Source: Acetobacteraceae bacterium (GTDB lineage: Bacteria > Pseudomonadota > Alphaproteobacteria > Acetobacterales > Acetobacteraceae). From it: DNA of 13,564 nucleotides. How positions within the stretch are numbered: the stretch's first letter is position 1; every line of letters starts with the position of its first letter. The position numbers and the translations under genes are program-made. Below the pieces are notes generated by a model. That model worked only from the letters and a program-made list of their open reading frames with translations, was not told the origin of the DNA and made no database searches. The stretch is from positions 1 through 13,564 of the forward strand of contig DAICYU010000043.1 of the NCBI GenBank assembly GCA_027311485.1. The letters are read 5' to 3'. Shown here piece by piece: positions 1 to 6,420 of this stretch.

Positions 1-478
1 AGCGATCGGCCTTCCCGTCCACGACTGTAGTCGTATCATCGCCATTCGGGCGCACCACGGCCGCGCCGGTATTGCGGCTGATCGGGATCGTCTTCACCCT
101 GACTTCCGGCTGCGGCTTTGCCAGATCAATATGCAGAAGGCCGTTGTCCAGCCAGGCGCCACGAACCTCGATACCTTCAGCCATGACGAACGTCCGCTGG
201 AATTGCCTGGCCGCGATGCCGCGGTGCAGGAAGATCCGACCCTGGCTATCGTCAGTCTGTCGCCCACGGATGACGAGTTGATTGTCTTCCTGGGTGATCT
301 GCAGATCATCCATCGTAAACCCGGCAACCGCCAGCGTAATCCGCAATCCGGTCGGGCTGATCTGTTCAATGTTATAGGGTGGATAGCCGTCAGATGAGGT
401 CTTCGATGCTCGTTCAAGCATCTGCTCAAGATGGTCGAACCCAAGAAACAGCGGCGATGTAAACATACGCGTGGTCAT
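1..478 (-). CDS. hsp20: Small heat-shock protein Hsp20/IbpA family (3' end cut by window)
   Basis: An ATP-independent holdase chaperone that binds unfolding proteins in the cytoplasm as large oligomers. I translated the frame by hand from ATG at 478-476; 159 residues are visible and no stop is reached, so the C-terminus lies outside the window. The alpha-crystallin domain covers about residues 34-121. It has the IbpA-like block around 87-119 (GIAxRxFxR, then GAWLDNGLL and HIDL). The C-terminal I-x-I anchor follows as I131-P-I133, and then an unusually long tail of at least 26 residues. The start is supported by a strong GGAGGGGG Shine-Dalgarno sequence 2-4 bases upstream of the ATG. It is divergent from def. 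The leader (479-537) folds like a ROSE thermometer and a heat-shock-type promoter lies just before it, so heat induction is likely. Family assignment is firm; the exact orthologue is not. Confidence 0.93.
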   Translation of the reverse strand, partial: MTTRMFTSPLFLGFDHLEQMLERASKTSSDGYPPYNIEQISPTGLRITLAVAGFTMDDLQITQEDNQLVIRGRQTDDSQGRIFLHRGIAARQFQRTFVMAEGIEVRGAWLDNGLLHIDLAKPQPEVRVKTIPISRNTGAAVVRPNGDDTTTVVDGKADR

Positions 479-537
479 GGCCCCCTCCGGTGAGCGAAGC
501 GTGGCCTGGAACCCGAATCGGCATTCCAGGCTAGCCT
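479..537 (-). promoter_or_regulatory. Candidate ROSE-like RNA thermometer in the hsp20 leader
   Basis: Seen: reading on the minus strand, a perfect 8-bp stem GCCTGGAA/TTCCAGGC (531-524 with 511-504) encloses a smaller CCG/CGG stem. It is followed by TTCGCTCACCGGAGGGGG running into the start codon. UCGCUC can pair with GAGGG of the Shine-Dalgarno sequence, leaving one bulged G and a 4-base loop. Known: ROSE elements in front of alphaproteobacterial small heat-shock genes use a U(U/C)GCU motif that pairs with the Shine-Dalgarno region around a bulged G. The role is inferred from this match; it has not been folded computationally. Confidence 0.5.
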
Positions 538-538
538 G

Positions 539-567
539 AATGTGGCATTCCTGGCGCGGCTTGCAAG
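539..567 (-). promoter_or_regulatory. Candidate RpoH (sigma-32-like) promoter for hsp20
   Basis: On the minus strand, CTTGCAA (567-561) is followed after 15 bases by CCACATT (545-539). This resembles the CTTGAAA / CCCCATnT heat-shock consensus with acceptable spacing. A start about 7 bases downstream would fall at about 532, exactly where the leader hairpin begins. Promoter calls from sequence alone are weak; the agreement with the leader is what raises this one. Confidence 0.4.
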
Positions 568-609
568 AGGCGGAACGCATTGCAAACGACGGCGGGATGC
601 CCAGCGCCG

Positions 610-638
610 TTGATTGGCGTCGGTTGCGCCGCTAAATC
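610..638 (+). promoter_or_regulatory. Weak candidate promoter for def-fmt-truA
   Basis: TTGATT (610-615) and TAAATC (633-638) are separated by exactly 17 bases. The -10 match is poor (3 of 6). If real, transcription would start about 3 bases before the def ATG at 648, giving an almost leaderless message. That would fit the lack of a clear Shine-Dalgarno sequence there. Confidence 0.25.
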
Positions 639-647
639 CACGGTGAC

Positions 648-1202
648 ATGAACACTCTCTCTCCTGCCGCGGCCATAAGCACGCTGCCCATTCTGATCGC
701 CCCGCATCAGTCCCTGAAGTCGCGTGCACGCGATGTAAGGCCGGGCGACGATGACGTTATTCGCGACCTGATCCCGCGCATGTTCGCCACGATGTATGAG
801 GCTCCGGGCATCGGCCTCGCCGCACCGCAGGTTGATCAAGGCCTGCGGCTGATCGTCATTGACCTGATGCCCGACGACAAGCACAACCCGCACAGCCTGA
901 TCAACCCCGAGGTCGTTGCCGCCAGCCAGGAACTCGCCACCCGGGAGGAAGGCTGCCTGTCCCTGCCCGGCCAGTACGCCGATGTCACCCGTCCGGCACG
1001 CGTCAAGGTGCGCTACCTGGATCAAACCGGTGCCAGGCGGGAGATGGAGGCGGACGGTCTCCTGGCCGCCTGCCTGCAACATGAAATCGACCACCTGAAC
1101 GGCATCCTGTTCGTCGATTACCTGTCGGCCTTGAAGCGCAACATGATCATGCGCCGCCTCGCCAAGGAACAACGGCAGAAGCCCGAAGACCGGAAGCGTT
1201 AG
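648..1202 (+). CDS. def: Peptide deformylase
   Basis: Removes the formyl group from the N-terminal methionine of new proteins; a cytoplasmic metalloenzyme. All three family motifs are present in order: GIGLAAPQ (54-61), EGCLS (101-105, metal-ligand Cys103) and QHEIDHL (144-150, ligands His145 and His149, catalytic Glu146). The length of 184 residues is normal for a bacterial PDF, with a short Lys/Arg-rich tail. No good Shine-Dalgarno sequence precedes ATG 648, but the N-terminus lines up with the family (the STLPILIAP block at 11-19), so this start is favoured. fmt starts 4 bases after the stop. This pairs the enzyme that removes the formyl group with the one that adds it, a classic bacterial arrangement. 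Confidence 0.97.
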   Translation: MNTLSPAAAISTLPILIAPHQSLKSRARDVRPGDDDVIRDLIPRMFATMYEAPGIGLAAPQVDQGLRLIVIDLMPDDKHNPHSLINPEVVAASQELATREEGCLSLPGQYADVTRPARVKVRYLDQTGARREMEADGLLAACLQHEIDHLNGILFVDYLSALKRNMIMRRLAKEQRQKPEDRKR

Positions 1203-1206
1203 CGCG

Positions 1207-2130
1207 ATGCGCATTGCCTTCATGGGCAGCCCGGATTTCGCGGTTCCCGCACTGCGTGCGCTGCATACGGCCGGTCACACGATCGCTGCGGTATACTGCC
1301 AGCCGGCGCGCCCGGCCGGCCGTGGCCAGTCGGTGCGGCCATGCCCGGTGCACAGCGCGGCCGAAGCCATGGGACTGCCGGTGCGCACGCCTGCCCGGCT
1401 GCGCTCCGACCCCGAAGCGCACGCGGCATTCCAGGCGCTTGATCTCGACGCCGCCGTTGTCGCCGCCTATGGCCTGATCCTGCCGCCCGCAATGCTCCAG
1501 GCGCCCCGGTTGGGCTGCATCAACATCCATGCCAGCCTACTGCCGCGCTGGCGCGGCGCCGCGCCCATTCAGGCCGCGATCCTGGCGGGCGACGCGCAAA
1601 CCGGCATCACCATCATGCAGATGGATGCCGGCCTGGACACCGGCGCCATGCTGTTGCGGGAAAGCGTGCCGATCACGCCGGACACCACGACGGACCAGTT
1701 GCACGACCAGCTTGCCGCGCTGGGCGCCAGGATGATCGTGAGCGCCCTCGATTCCAGGCCGAACCCCGTTCCGCAACCCGAGGCCGGGGCGACCTATGCG
1801 CCGAAACTGTCGCGGGAGGACGGGCGCATCGACTGGACCCAAGGGGCAGATCACATCGACCGGCAGGTCCGGGCGTTCGATCCCTGGCCTGGAACCTTCA
1901 CCACCCTTGCTGGCGCACCACTCAAGATATTGGCCGTCCGGATGCTGGATTCCCATCCGGCTGACGGCAGTGGCCCGCCGGGCACTGTGCTGGACAGCGC
2001 GTTGACTGTCGCCTGCGGCCAGGACGCCATTCGCGTGCTGCGTCTCCAACTGGCCGGCAGGGCGGCGCTGGAAACCGGGGCATTCCTACGGGGCCATTCA
2101 ATACCGCCCGGCACAGTCCTGGGGTCATGA
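1207..2130 (+). CDS. fmt: Methionyl-tRNA formyltransferase
   Basis: Transfers a formyl group from 10-formyltetrahydrofolate to initiator Met-tRNA, the first step of bacterial translation initiation. The 307-residue length matches the family. The N-terminal catalytic domain (about 1-190) begins MRIAFMGSPDFAVP. Its active-site residues fall at the same numbers as in the E. coli enzyme: Asn106, His108 and Asp144, within INIHASLLPRWRGAAP (105-120) and MDAGLDTGAML (139-149). The loop at 36-42 (PAGRGQS) corresponds to the tRNA-acceptor-binding insertion. The C-terminal tRNA-binding OB-like domain runs from about 205 to the end (DWTQGADHIDRQVRAFDPWPG). It follows def by 4 bases and shares an ATGA overlap with truA, so the three genes are very probably one operon. 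Confidence 0.97.
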   Translation: MRIAFMGSPDFAVPALRALHTAGHTIAAVYCQPARPAGRGQSVRPCPVHSAAEAMGLPVRTPARLRSDPEAHAAFQALDLDAAVVAAYGLILPPAMLQAPRLGCINIHASLLPRWRGAAPIQAAILAGDAQTGITIMQMDAGLDTGAMLLRESVPITPDTTTDQLHDQLAALGARMIVSALDSRPNPVPQPEAGATYAPKLSREDGRIDWTQGADHIDRQVRAFDPWPGTFTTLAGAPLKILAVRMLDSHPADGSGPPGTVLDSALTVACGQDAIRVLRLQLAGRAALETGAFLRGHSIPPGTVLGS

Positions 2131-2936
2131 CCCGCTGGGCCCTGCTGCTGGAGTACGACGGCGCCCCGTTCGTCGGCTGGCAGCGCCAAGCCACTGGCCT
2201 GTCGATCCAGGAGGTCCTGGAAACCGCCGCGGCTCGGCTGAACAGCGGCGCACCTGTCGGGAGTATCGTCGCCGGACGTACCGATGCCGGCGTTCATGCC
2301 GCGGGTCAGGTCGCCCACCTCGACCTGGGCCCGCCGCATCACCCGCGCGCGGTCCGCGATGCACTCAGTTTCCACATGAAGCCGCATCCAGTGGTCGTAT
2401 TGCAGGCCGCGCCTGTCCCCGACGATTGGAGTGCGCGTTTTTCTGCCAACCGGCGGGCCTACCGCTACCGTATCCTCAACCGGCGCAGCCGCCCGGCCCT
2501 GTGCGCCGGCCAGGTCTGGCATGTCACCGCACCGCTGGACGCGGACGCCATGCATGCGGCGGCGCAGCGCCTACTGGGCCGGCATGATTTCTCCTCGTTC
2601 CGGGCCTCATCCTGCCAGGCGAAATCGCCGCTGCGCACGCTCGACCGCCTCGATGTCGTCCGAAGCGGGGAGCACATCCAGATCATCGCCGAGGCACGCA
2701 GTTTCCTGCATCACCAGGTCAGGAATTTCGTCGGCACCTTGAAACAGATCGGCGAAGGCCGATGGCCCGTCGACCGTATCACCGCCATCCTGGAAGCCAG
2801 GGATCGCGCCGCCGCCGGCCCCACCGCGCCGCCCGAAGGCCTGACGCTGATCGGCGTCGGCTACCCGCAGTCACCGTTCGATGGTCAGGGGCTGAGCATC
2901 AGTGCCAATGAGGCCAAGGTAATGCCGATCGCCTGA
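2127..2936 (+). CDS. truA: tRNA pseudouridine(38-40) synthase TruA
   Basis: Isomerises uridines 38-40 in the tRNA anticodon arm to pseudouridine. The catalytic Asp53 lies in AGRTDAGVHA (49-58). Other family blocks are the N-terminal LLLEYDGAPFVGWQRQ (6-21), RAYRYRILNRR in the middle, and SFLHHQVRNFVG towards the C-terminus. The start codon overlaps the fmt stop (ATGA), implying translational coupling. The usual family end, LIGVGYP, is reached at about residue 247, and 22 more residues follow. Most of that tail is encoded where truA overlaps the 3' end of the convergent membrane-protein gene (2885-2936). The tail is polar with no recognised motif and may simply reflect a lost stop codon. Confidence 0.97.
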   Translation: MTRWALLLEYDGAPFVGWQRQATGLSIQEVLETAAARLNSGAPVGSIVAGRTDAGVHAAGQVAHLDLGPPHHPRAVRDALSFHMKPHPVVVLQAAPVPDDWSARFSANRRAYRYRILNRRSRPALCAGQVWHVTAPLDADAMHAAAQRLLGRHDFSSFRASSCQAKSPLRTLDRLDVVRSGEHIQIIAEARSFLHHQVRNFVGTLKQIGEGRWPVDRITAILEARDRAAAGPTAPPEGLTLIGVGYPQSPFDGQGLSISANEAKVMPIA

Positions 2937-3451
2937 TCGAGGATCACCATCCACGCGGCGGCGAACGCACCGATCCCCAGTCCCAGGCAGATCGCGTACC
3001 ATTCCAGCCACAAGGCCCAGCCGATCATGATCAGCTCCGCGGCCTGGTCCACGATCGGGGGAACGCCGAACAGGCCTGGAAGCCCGCCGATCACGACGAG
3101 CACCCCCTCGATCACGTTGCACCAGTTCCACAGGGCGACAAAGCGCCCCCACCGTTCGGCGCGGCCCAGCATCGGCGCCAACCAGACGGATGCCTCAACG
3201 AAGATCAGCCAGCCGAGCACGAAGGTGATCAGTTCGCGGGCCAGCAGATGCCCAGGATGGGCCGGTATGCCGGATTCCGCCCAGGACATCAGCAGGCGGC
3301 AGACCACCGACGGCACGCAGAACAGGATGGCCCAGAAGCCCCTCGCTGCGTTTTTGCGGTCACCAGGAACCAGCAACACGCCGTCCGCTCTGCCACGCGC
3401 CAGGCGCAACGCGGCCGAGATGCCGGAGGTGACGGCGGTAACCGCGTTCAT
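2885..3451 (-). CDS. Unrecognised membrane protein B (paralogue of the upstream gene)
   Basis: 188 residues; I do not recognise a named family. The start ATG (3451-3449) overlaps the stop of the upstream gene (ATGA). A longer reading upstream would run through that gene's sequence out of frame. The N-terminus carries ARGRADGV (18-25). About five hydrophobic segments follow, near 36-54, 72-92, 112-130, 138-158 and 160-182. A central motif RAERWGRF...WNWC (98-111) and LWLEWYAICLGLGIGA (147-162) have clear counterparts in the preceding gene, so the two arose by duplication and have diverged strongly. It is the last gene of the dapD-dapE-A-B chain, and its 3' end overlaps truA by 52 bp on the opposite strand. 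Function unknown; inner-membrane location is inferred from hydrophobicity. Confidence 0.85.
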   Translation of the reverse strand: MNAVTAVTSGISAALRLARGRADGVLLVPGDRKNAARGFWAILFCVPSVVCRLLMSWAESGIPAHPGHLLARELITFVLGWLIFVEASVWLAPMLGRAERWGRFVALWNWCNVIEGVLVVIGGLPGLFGVPPIVDQAAELIMIGWALWLEWYAICLGLGIGAFAAAWMVILDQAIGITLASLALMLSP

Positions 3452-4017
3452 GCGAAGGCTCCCGCCAGCCAGTGTGGCCCCAATACGACCACCGCCGTTC
3501 CCAGGTTCACCAGCACGACCAGCAACACGGCCCGATAGCCGGACAGGCCCAACGCTTTGCGGGCCAGAAACCAGTGCAGCCAGAGGCCGTATACGACGAG
3601 GCACGTGATCAGCGCGGCGCTCGCGACGGTCTCGCTCATGCCTGCCCCGATCGCGGCGCTCAGCGGCACCATGGTCAGGAATGCGATTGCCGGCAGAATC
3701 CATTCGCACCAGTTGAATGCTGTCGCGAAGCGCAGCCATGCGTCCGCGCGCTTCCAGATCCGCGCCAGTTCAAAGGAAATCACCGCGGGGGTCAGCATGG
3801 CGCAGATTGCGATCGCCAGACCCGTCAGCGCCCGCCGCGGCCCTTCGGTGAACATGCCCAGTCCAGCAGCCACCAGGGGAAACGCGATCAGCGGCGCGAG
3901 GCTGGCCAGGAAGGCCTGCGGCGTGGCGCCAAAGCAGCCGACGCCATCCGCCCGGCCACGAGCGATCCGGAACAGTCCCACCAGGACGTTCTGCCGTGTC
4001 ACGGCCTTTCCATTCAT
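3448..4017 (-). CDS. Unrecognised membrane protein A (paralogue of the downstream gene)
   Basis: 189 residues; family not recognised. ATG (4017-4015) overlaps the dapE stop in an ATGA junction, which fixes the start and implies coupling to dapE. It has a short basic N-terminus, then ARGRADGV (19-26), identical to the sister gene. Roughly five hydrophobic stretches lie near 35-55, 63-83, 105-125, 128-150 and 160-182. The loop-plus-helix motif RADAWLRFATAFNWCEW (90-106) matches RAERWGRFVALWNWCNV in the sister, and YGLWLHWFLARKALGLSG (143-160) matches its LWLEWY block. The conserved N-W-C and G-R-A-D residues suggest a shared function rather than generic hydrophobicity. The position inside a lysine/diaminopimelate operon hints at, but does not prove, an envelope-related role. 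Confidence 0.85.
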   Translation of the reverse strand: MNGKAVTRQNVLVGLFRIARGRADGVGCFGATPQAFLASLAPLIAFPLVAAGLGMFTEGPRRALTGLAIAICAMLTPAVISFELARIWKRADAWLRFATAFNWCEWILPAIAFLTMVPLSAAIGAGMSETVASAALITCLVVYGLWLHWFLARKALGLSGYRAVLLVVLVNLGTAVVVLGPHWLAGAFA

Positions 4018-5141
4018 GCCAGGAATGCCGCGATAACGTCCCGGTAGATTGTCGCCAGACCACGCAGTTCAGCCACCGGAACGCACTCATCCACCTGGTG
4101 CATGGTCGCGCCGACCAGACCGAACTCGGCAACGGGACAGTAATTGGCGATGAACCGCGCATCAGACGTGCCGCCGCCCGTATCCAGCTTCGGATCGATG
4201 CCGGTTGCGCCACGGATCGCCGAACGCAGGATATCGACCAGCGGACCCGGCTTCGTCACGAACGATTCGCCACTGATCGAGGCGGTCAGGTCGAACCGTT
4301 CGGCATAACGCGCCAGCGTCGCCCGCACCCATTCCGTCAACGACGCGCCGCTGTGGCCGTCGTTGAAGCGGATGTTCAGCGCCGCCCGTGCGGACGCCGG
4401 GATCACGTTGGTGGCAGTATTGCCGACGTCGATGCTGGTGACCTGCAGGGTCGACGGCTCGAACCACTCGGTTCCGGCATCCACCGGCGCTGCCGTCAGG
4501 GCGGTCAGGGCCTCTATCAGGCGATGCACGGGATTGTCCGCCCGGCGCGGGTAGGCGACGTGCCCCTGCTTGCCATGCACCTCGATCTGCATGTTGACGC
4601 TGCCGCGGCGGCCGATCTTCACCATGTCGCCAAGGCGGACCGGACAGGTCGGCTCCCCAACCAGGCAGAAGTCCGGCACCTGATCGTTGGCCCGCATCCA
4701 CTCCAGCACCTTGACGGTGCCATCGACCGCAGGGCCTTCCTCGTCGCCGGTAATCAGGAAGCTGATGGAGCCCTTCCCGCCGCCAGCTGCCAGATGCTGT
4801 GCCGCCCCGGCCACGAACGCGGCGATCGCACCCTTCATGTCGCAGGCGCCGCGGCCATACAGCACGCCATCCCGGACCTCACCGCCGAACGGGTCGGCGC
4901 GCCAGTTGGCGGCGCCCACCGGCACCACGTCGGTATGGCCGGCGAAGCAGATATGCGGGCCATCGCCGCCACGGCGCGCGAACAGGTTCTCGATCTCGCC
5001 GTAGCGTAGCCGATGGACGGTGAAGCCGAGCGTCTCCAGCGCGTCAGCCAGCACACGCTGCGCACCGGCATCAGAAGGCGTAACGGACGCGCAGCGGATC
5101 AGCGATTGCGCCAGCGGCAGCGGGTCGAAAAAGTCGCTCAA
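4014..5141 (-). CDS. dapE: Succinyl-diaminopimelate desuccinylase (TTG start)
   Basis: A di-zinc M20-family hydrolase that cleaves N-succinyl-LL-2,6-diaminopimelate to LL-diaminopimelate and succinate, on the route to lysine and peptidoglycan. The family motifs are all present: AGHTDVVPVG (His69, Asp71), GRGACDMKGA (bridging Asp101), TGDEEGPA (Glu134 base and Glu135) and GEPT (Glu163). The last ligand is His348 in GATMHQVDE. No ATG occurs near the N-terminus. The frame begins sensibly at TTG (5141-5139), which overlaps the dapD stop as TTGA and gives 375 residues, the length of the E. coli enzyme. The open frame extends further upstream inside dapD but is not protein-like there. The 3' end overlaps membrane gene A by 4 bases. 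Confidence 0.96.
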   Translation of the reverse strand: MSDFFDPLPLAQSLIRCASVTPSDAGAQRVLADALETLGFTVHRLRYGEIENLFARRGGDGPHICFAGHTDVVPVGAANWRADPFGGEVRDGVLYGRGACDMKGAIAAFVAGAAQHLAAGGGKGSISFLITGDEEGPAVDGTVKVLEWMRANDQVPDFCLVGEPTCPVRLGDMVKIGRRGSVNMQIEVHGKQGHVAYPRRADNPVHRLIEALTALTAAPVDAGTEWFEPSTLQVTSIDVGNTATNVIPASARAALNIRFNDGHSGASLTEWVRATLARYAERFDLTASISGESFVTKPGPLVDILRSAIRGATGIDPKLDTGGGTSDARFIANYCPVAEFGLVGATMHQVDECVPVAELRGLATIYRDVIAAFLA

Positions 5142-5977
5142 TCGCGCAGCAATTCGTTGATGGACGTCTTGGCGCGCGTCTGAGCGTCCACTGTCTTGAC
5201 GATCACCGCGCAATATAGCGACGGCCCCGGCGTGCCATCCGGCAGCGGCTTGCCCGGCAATGATCCCGGCACCACAACCGAGTAGGCTGGCACCCGGCCG
5301 ATGAATATCTCGCCCGTCGCCCGGTTGATCACCTTGGTCGAGGCGCCGAGGAACACACCCATCGACAGCACGCTGCCTCGCTCCACCACAACGCCTTCGG
5401 CCACTTCCGAGCGCGCACCGACGAAGCAATCATCCTCGATGATCACCGGGTTGGCCTGCAGTGGCTCCAGCACGCCGCCAATGCCGACGCCGCCGGACAG
5501 ATGGCAATTGGCGCCGATCTGCGCGCAGCTTCCCACGGTCGCCCAGGTATCCACCATCGTATTGCGGCCAACCCATGCGCCAACATTGACGAAGCTCGGC
5601 ATCAGCACCGCACCCGGCGCAATATAGGCGGAGCGACGCACCACCGCGCCGGGAACGGCACGGAAACCGGCCTCCCGAAACCGGTTCTCACCCCAGCCGG
5701 CAAACTTCATCGGCACCTTGTCCCAGACCGACGCCCCGCCCGGCCCTGACATCAGCCCCGAGTCGGTCAGCCGGAACGACAGCAGCACCGCCTTCTTCAG
5801 CCATTGGTTGACGTGCCAGCCCGACTCGCCTTTCTCCGCCACCCGCACCGCGCCGCTGTCCAGCGCATCGAGCGCGGCTTCCACCGCTTCGCGCGGTGCC
5901 CCCGTGGTGGCGGAAGAGACGGTATCCCGCCGTTCCCAAAGCTCTTCGATCGGTTGTTGGAGATTATGCTGAGACAT
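5138..5977 (-). CDS. dapD: Tetrahydrodipicolinate N-succinyltransferase
   Basis: Uses succinyl-CoA to acylate tetrahydrodipicolinate, the committing step of the succinylase branch of lysine/meso-diaminopimelate synthesis; active as a trimer in the cytoplasm. The helical N-terminal domain spans about 1-105, including GWHVNQWLKKAVLLSFRL (53-70). A left-handed beta-helix of imperfect hexapeptide repeats follows at about 108-238, with PSFVNVGAWVG (127-137), HLSGGVGIGGVLEP (159-172) and EDDCFVGARSEV (181-192). The cap ends SINELLRD. At 279 residues it is close to the usual size of about 274. The start at ATG 5977 (MSQHNLQQ) is preferred over in-frame starts at 5989 and 6037 because it gives the family length. 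It has a consensus-like promoter about 35 bases upstream and is coupled to dapE by a TTGA overlap. Confidence 0.96.
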   Translation of the reverse strand: MSQHNLQQPIEELWERRDTVSSATTGAPREAVEAALDALDSGAVRVAEKGESGWHVNQWLKKAVLLSFRLTDSGLMSGPGGASVWDKVPMKFAGWGENRFREAGFRAVPGAVVRRSAYIAPGAVLMPSFVNVGAWVGRNTMVDTWATVGSCAQIGANCHLSGGVGIGGVLEPLQANPVIIEDDCFVGARSEVAEGVVVERGSVLSMGVFLGASTKVINRATGEIFIGRVPAYSVVVPGSLPGKPLPDGTPGPSLYCAVIVKTVDAQTRAKTSINELLRD

Positions 5978-6008
5978 CCCGCGGGCCATTTGCTGATTGG
6001 AGCGCGGG

Positions 6009-6037
6009 ACGATGCTCAGCAAGCCTGGTTCTGTCAA
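6009..6037 (-). promoter_or_regulatory. Candidate housekeeping promoter for dapD operon
   Basis: On the minus strand a perfect -35 hexamer TTGACA (6037-6032) is followed, after exactly 17 bases, by CATCGT (6014-6009), a 3-of-6 match to the -10 consensus. A start near 6002 would leave a leader of about 25 bases before the dapD ATG. It sits in the 77-base gap after the stop of the repeat-protein gene, which is where a dapD promoter should be. Confidence 0.45.
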
Positions 6038-6054
6038 CGCGGATAGCGGCGGGA

Positions 6055-6396
6055 TCAGCGATAGTAGCCCGGGCCGGAATCATAGACCGGCGGCGGGGCG
6101 TAGTAGCCATAGGCCGGGGCGGCGACGACCGGCGGCGGATAATGATGCTCGTTCCATTCATGCTCCCGCCAGTCGTGTTCGCGCGACGCCTGCTCCCGCC
6201 AGTCCTGGCGCTGGTGGTCACGCCAATCCTGGCGCTGGTATCCCTGCCATCCCTGGCGTTGATGGTCTTGCCATTCCTGGCGTTGGTGGCCCTGCCAGCC
6301 TTCGTCGGCGAACGCCGGTGTCGTGGCAGCGGTCATCGTCGCGGCCGAGATCGTGACGGCAGCCAGCGCGGCAAGCGCGATTCGGCGAAATTGCAT
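6055..6396 (-). CDS. Small secreted protein with W/Q/H/R octapeptide repeats
   Basis: 113 residues, with no recognised enzyme domain. An N-terminal signal peptide is clear: MQFRR, a hydrophobic stretch, and a likely cut after A-F-A at residue 30. It is followed by tandem 8-residue units: GWQGHQRQ (33-40), EWQDHQRQ (41-48), GWQGYQRQ (49-56) and DWRDHQRQ (57-64). A degenerate DWRE / HDWREHEWNEHH stretch reaches about residue 85. The tail is Pro/Tyr-rich (YPPPV, then AYGYYAPPPVYDSGPGYYR), a style common in small periplasmic proteins of alphaproteobacteria. ATG 6396 has a textbook AGGAGG Shine-Dalgarno sequence 5 bases upstream. The charged, aromatic, histidine-rich repeats could bind cell wall, nucleic acid or metals, but nothing here decides that. 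It is divergent from ftsB. Confidence 0.85.
   Translation of the reverse strand: MQFRRIALAALAAVTISAATMTAATTPAFADEGWQGHQRQEWQDHQRQGWQGYQRQDWRDHQRQDWREQASREHDWREHEWNEHHYPPPVVAAPAYGYYAPPPVYDSGPGYYR
6199..6294. repeat. Tandem 24-bp coding repeat, four full units
   Basis: Units 6199-6222, 6223-6246, 6247-6270 and 6271-6294 share the plus-strand pattern CCAntCCTGGCGnTGGT followed by a variable end. Partial units lie on both sides. The repeats encode the octapeptides of the secreted protein on the minus strand. The period is a multiple of three, so gain or loss of a unit keeps the reading frame. Confidence 0.9.
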
Positions 6397-6420
6397 TTTA
6401 GCCTCCTGTCGCGGCGATCA

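Noticed and set aside
531..1223. Minus-strand open frame of 230 residues covering def and the hsp20 leader
   Set aside because: Opposite a complete def with all catalytic motifs; nothing protein-like in its own sequence.
3452..3739. N-terminal extension of membrane protein B
   Set aside because: It is read out of frame through gene A and is Arg-rich; the ATGA overlap at 3448-3451 gives a natural start.
3996..5009. Plus-strand open frame of 337 residues opposite dapE
   Set aside because: Shadow of dapE; no motif, no ribosome site, low-complexity basic composition.
5978..6037. Twenty-residue N-terminal extension of dapD from an upstream start
   Set aside because: It would overlap the candidate promoter and exceed family length; the ATG at 5977 matches the family N-terminus.
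6199..6294. Regularly spaced 24-bp units that might suggest a CRISPR array
   Set aside because: Units are directly adjacent with no spacers, and they lie in frame within a coding sequence.
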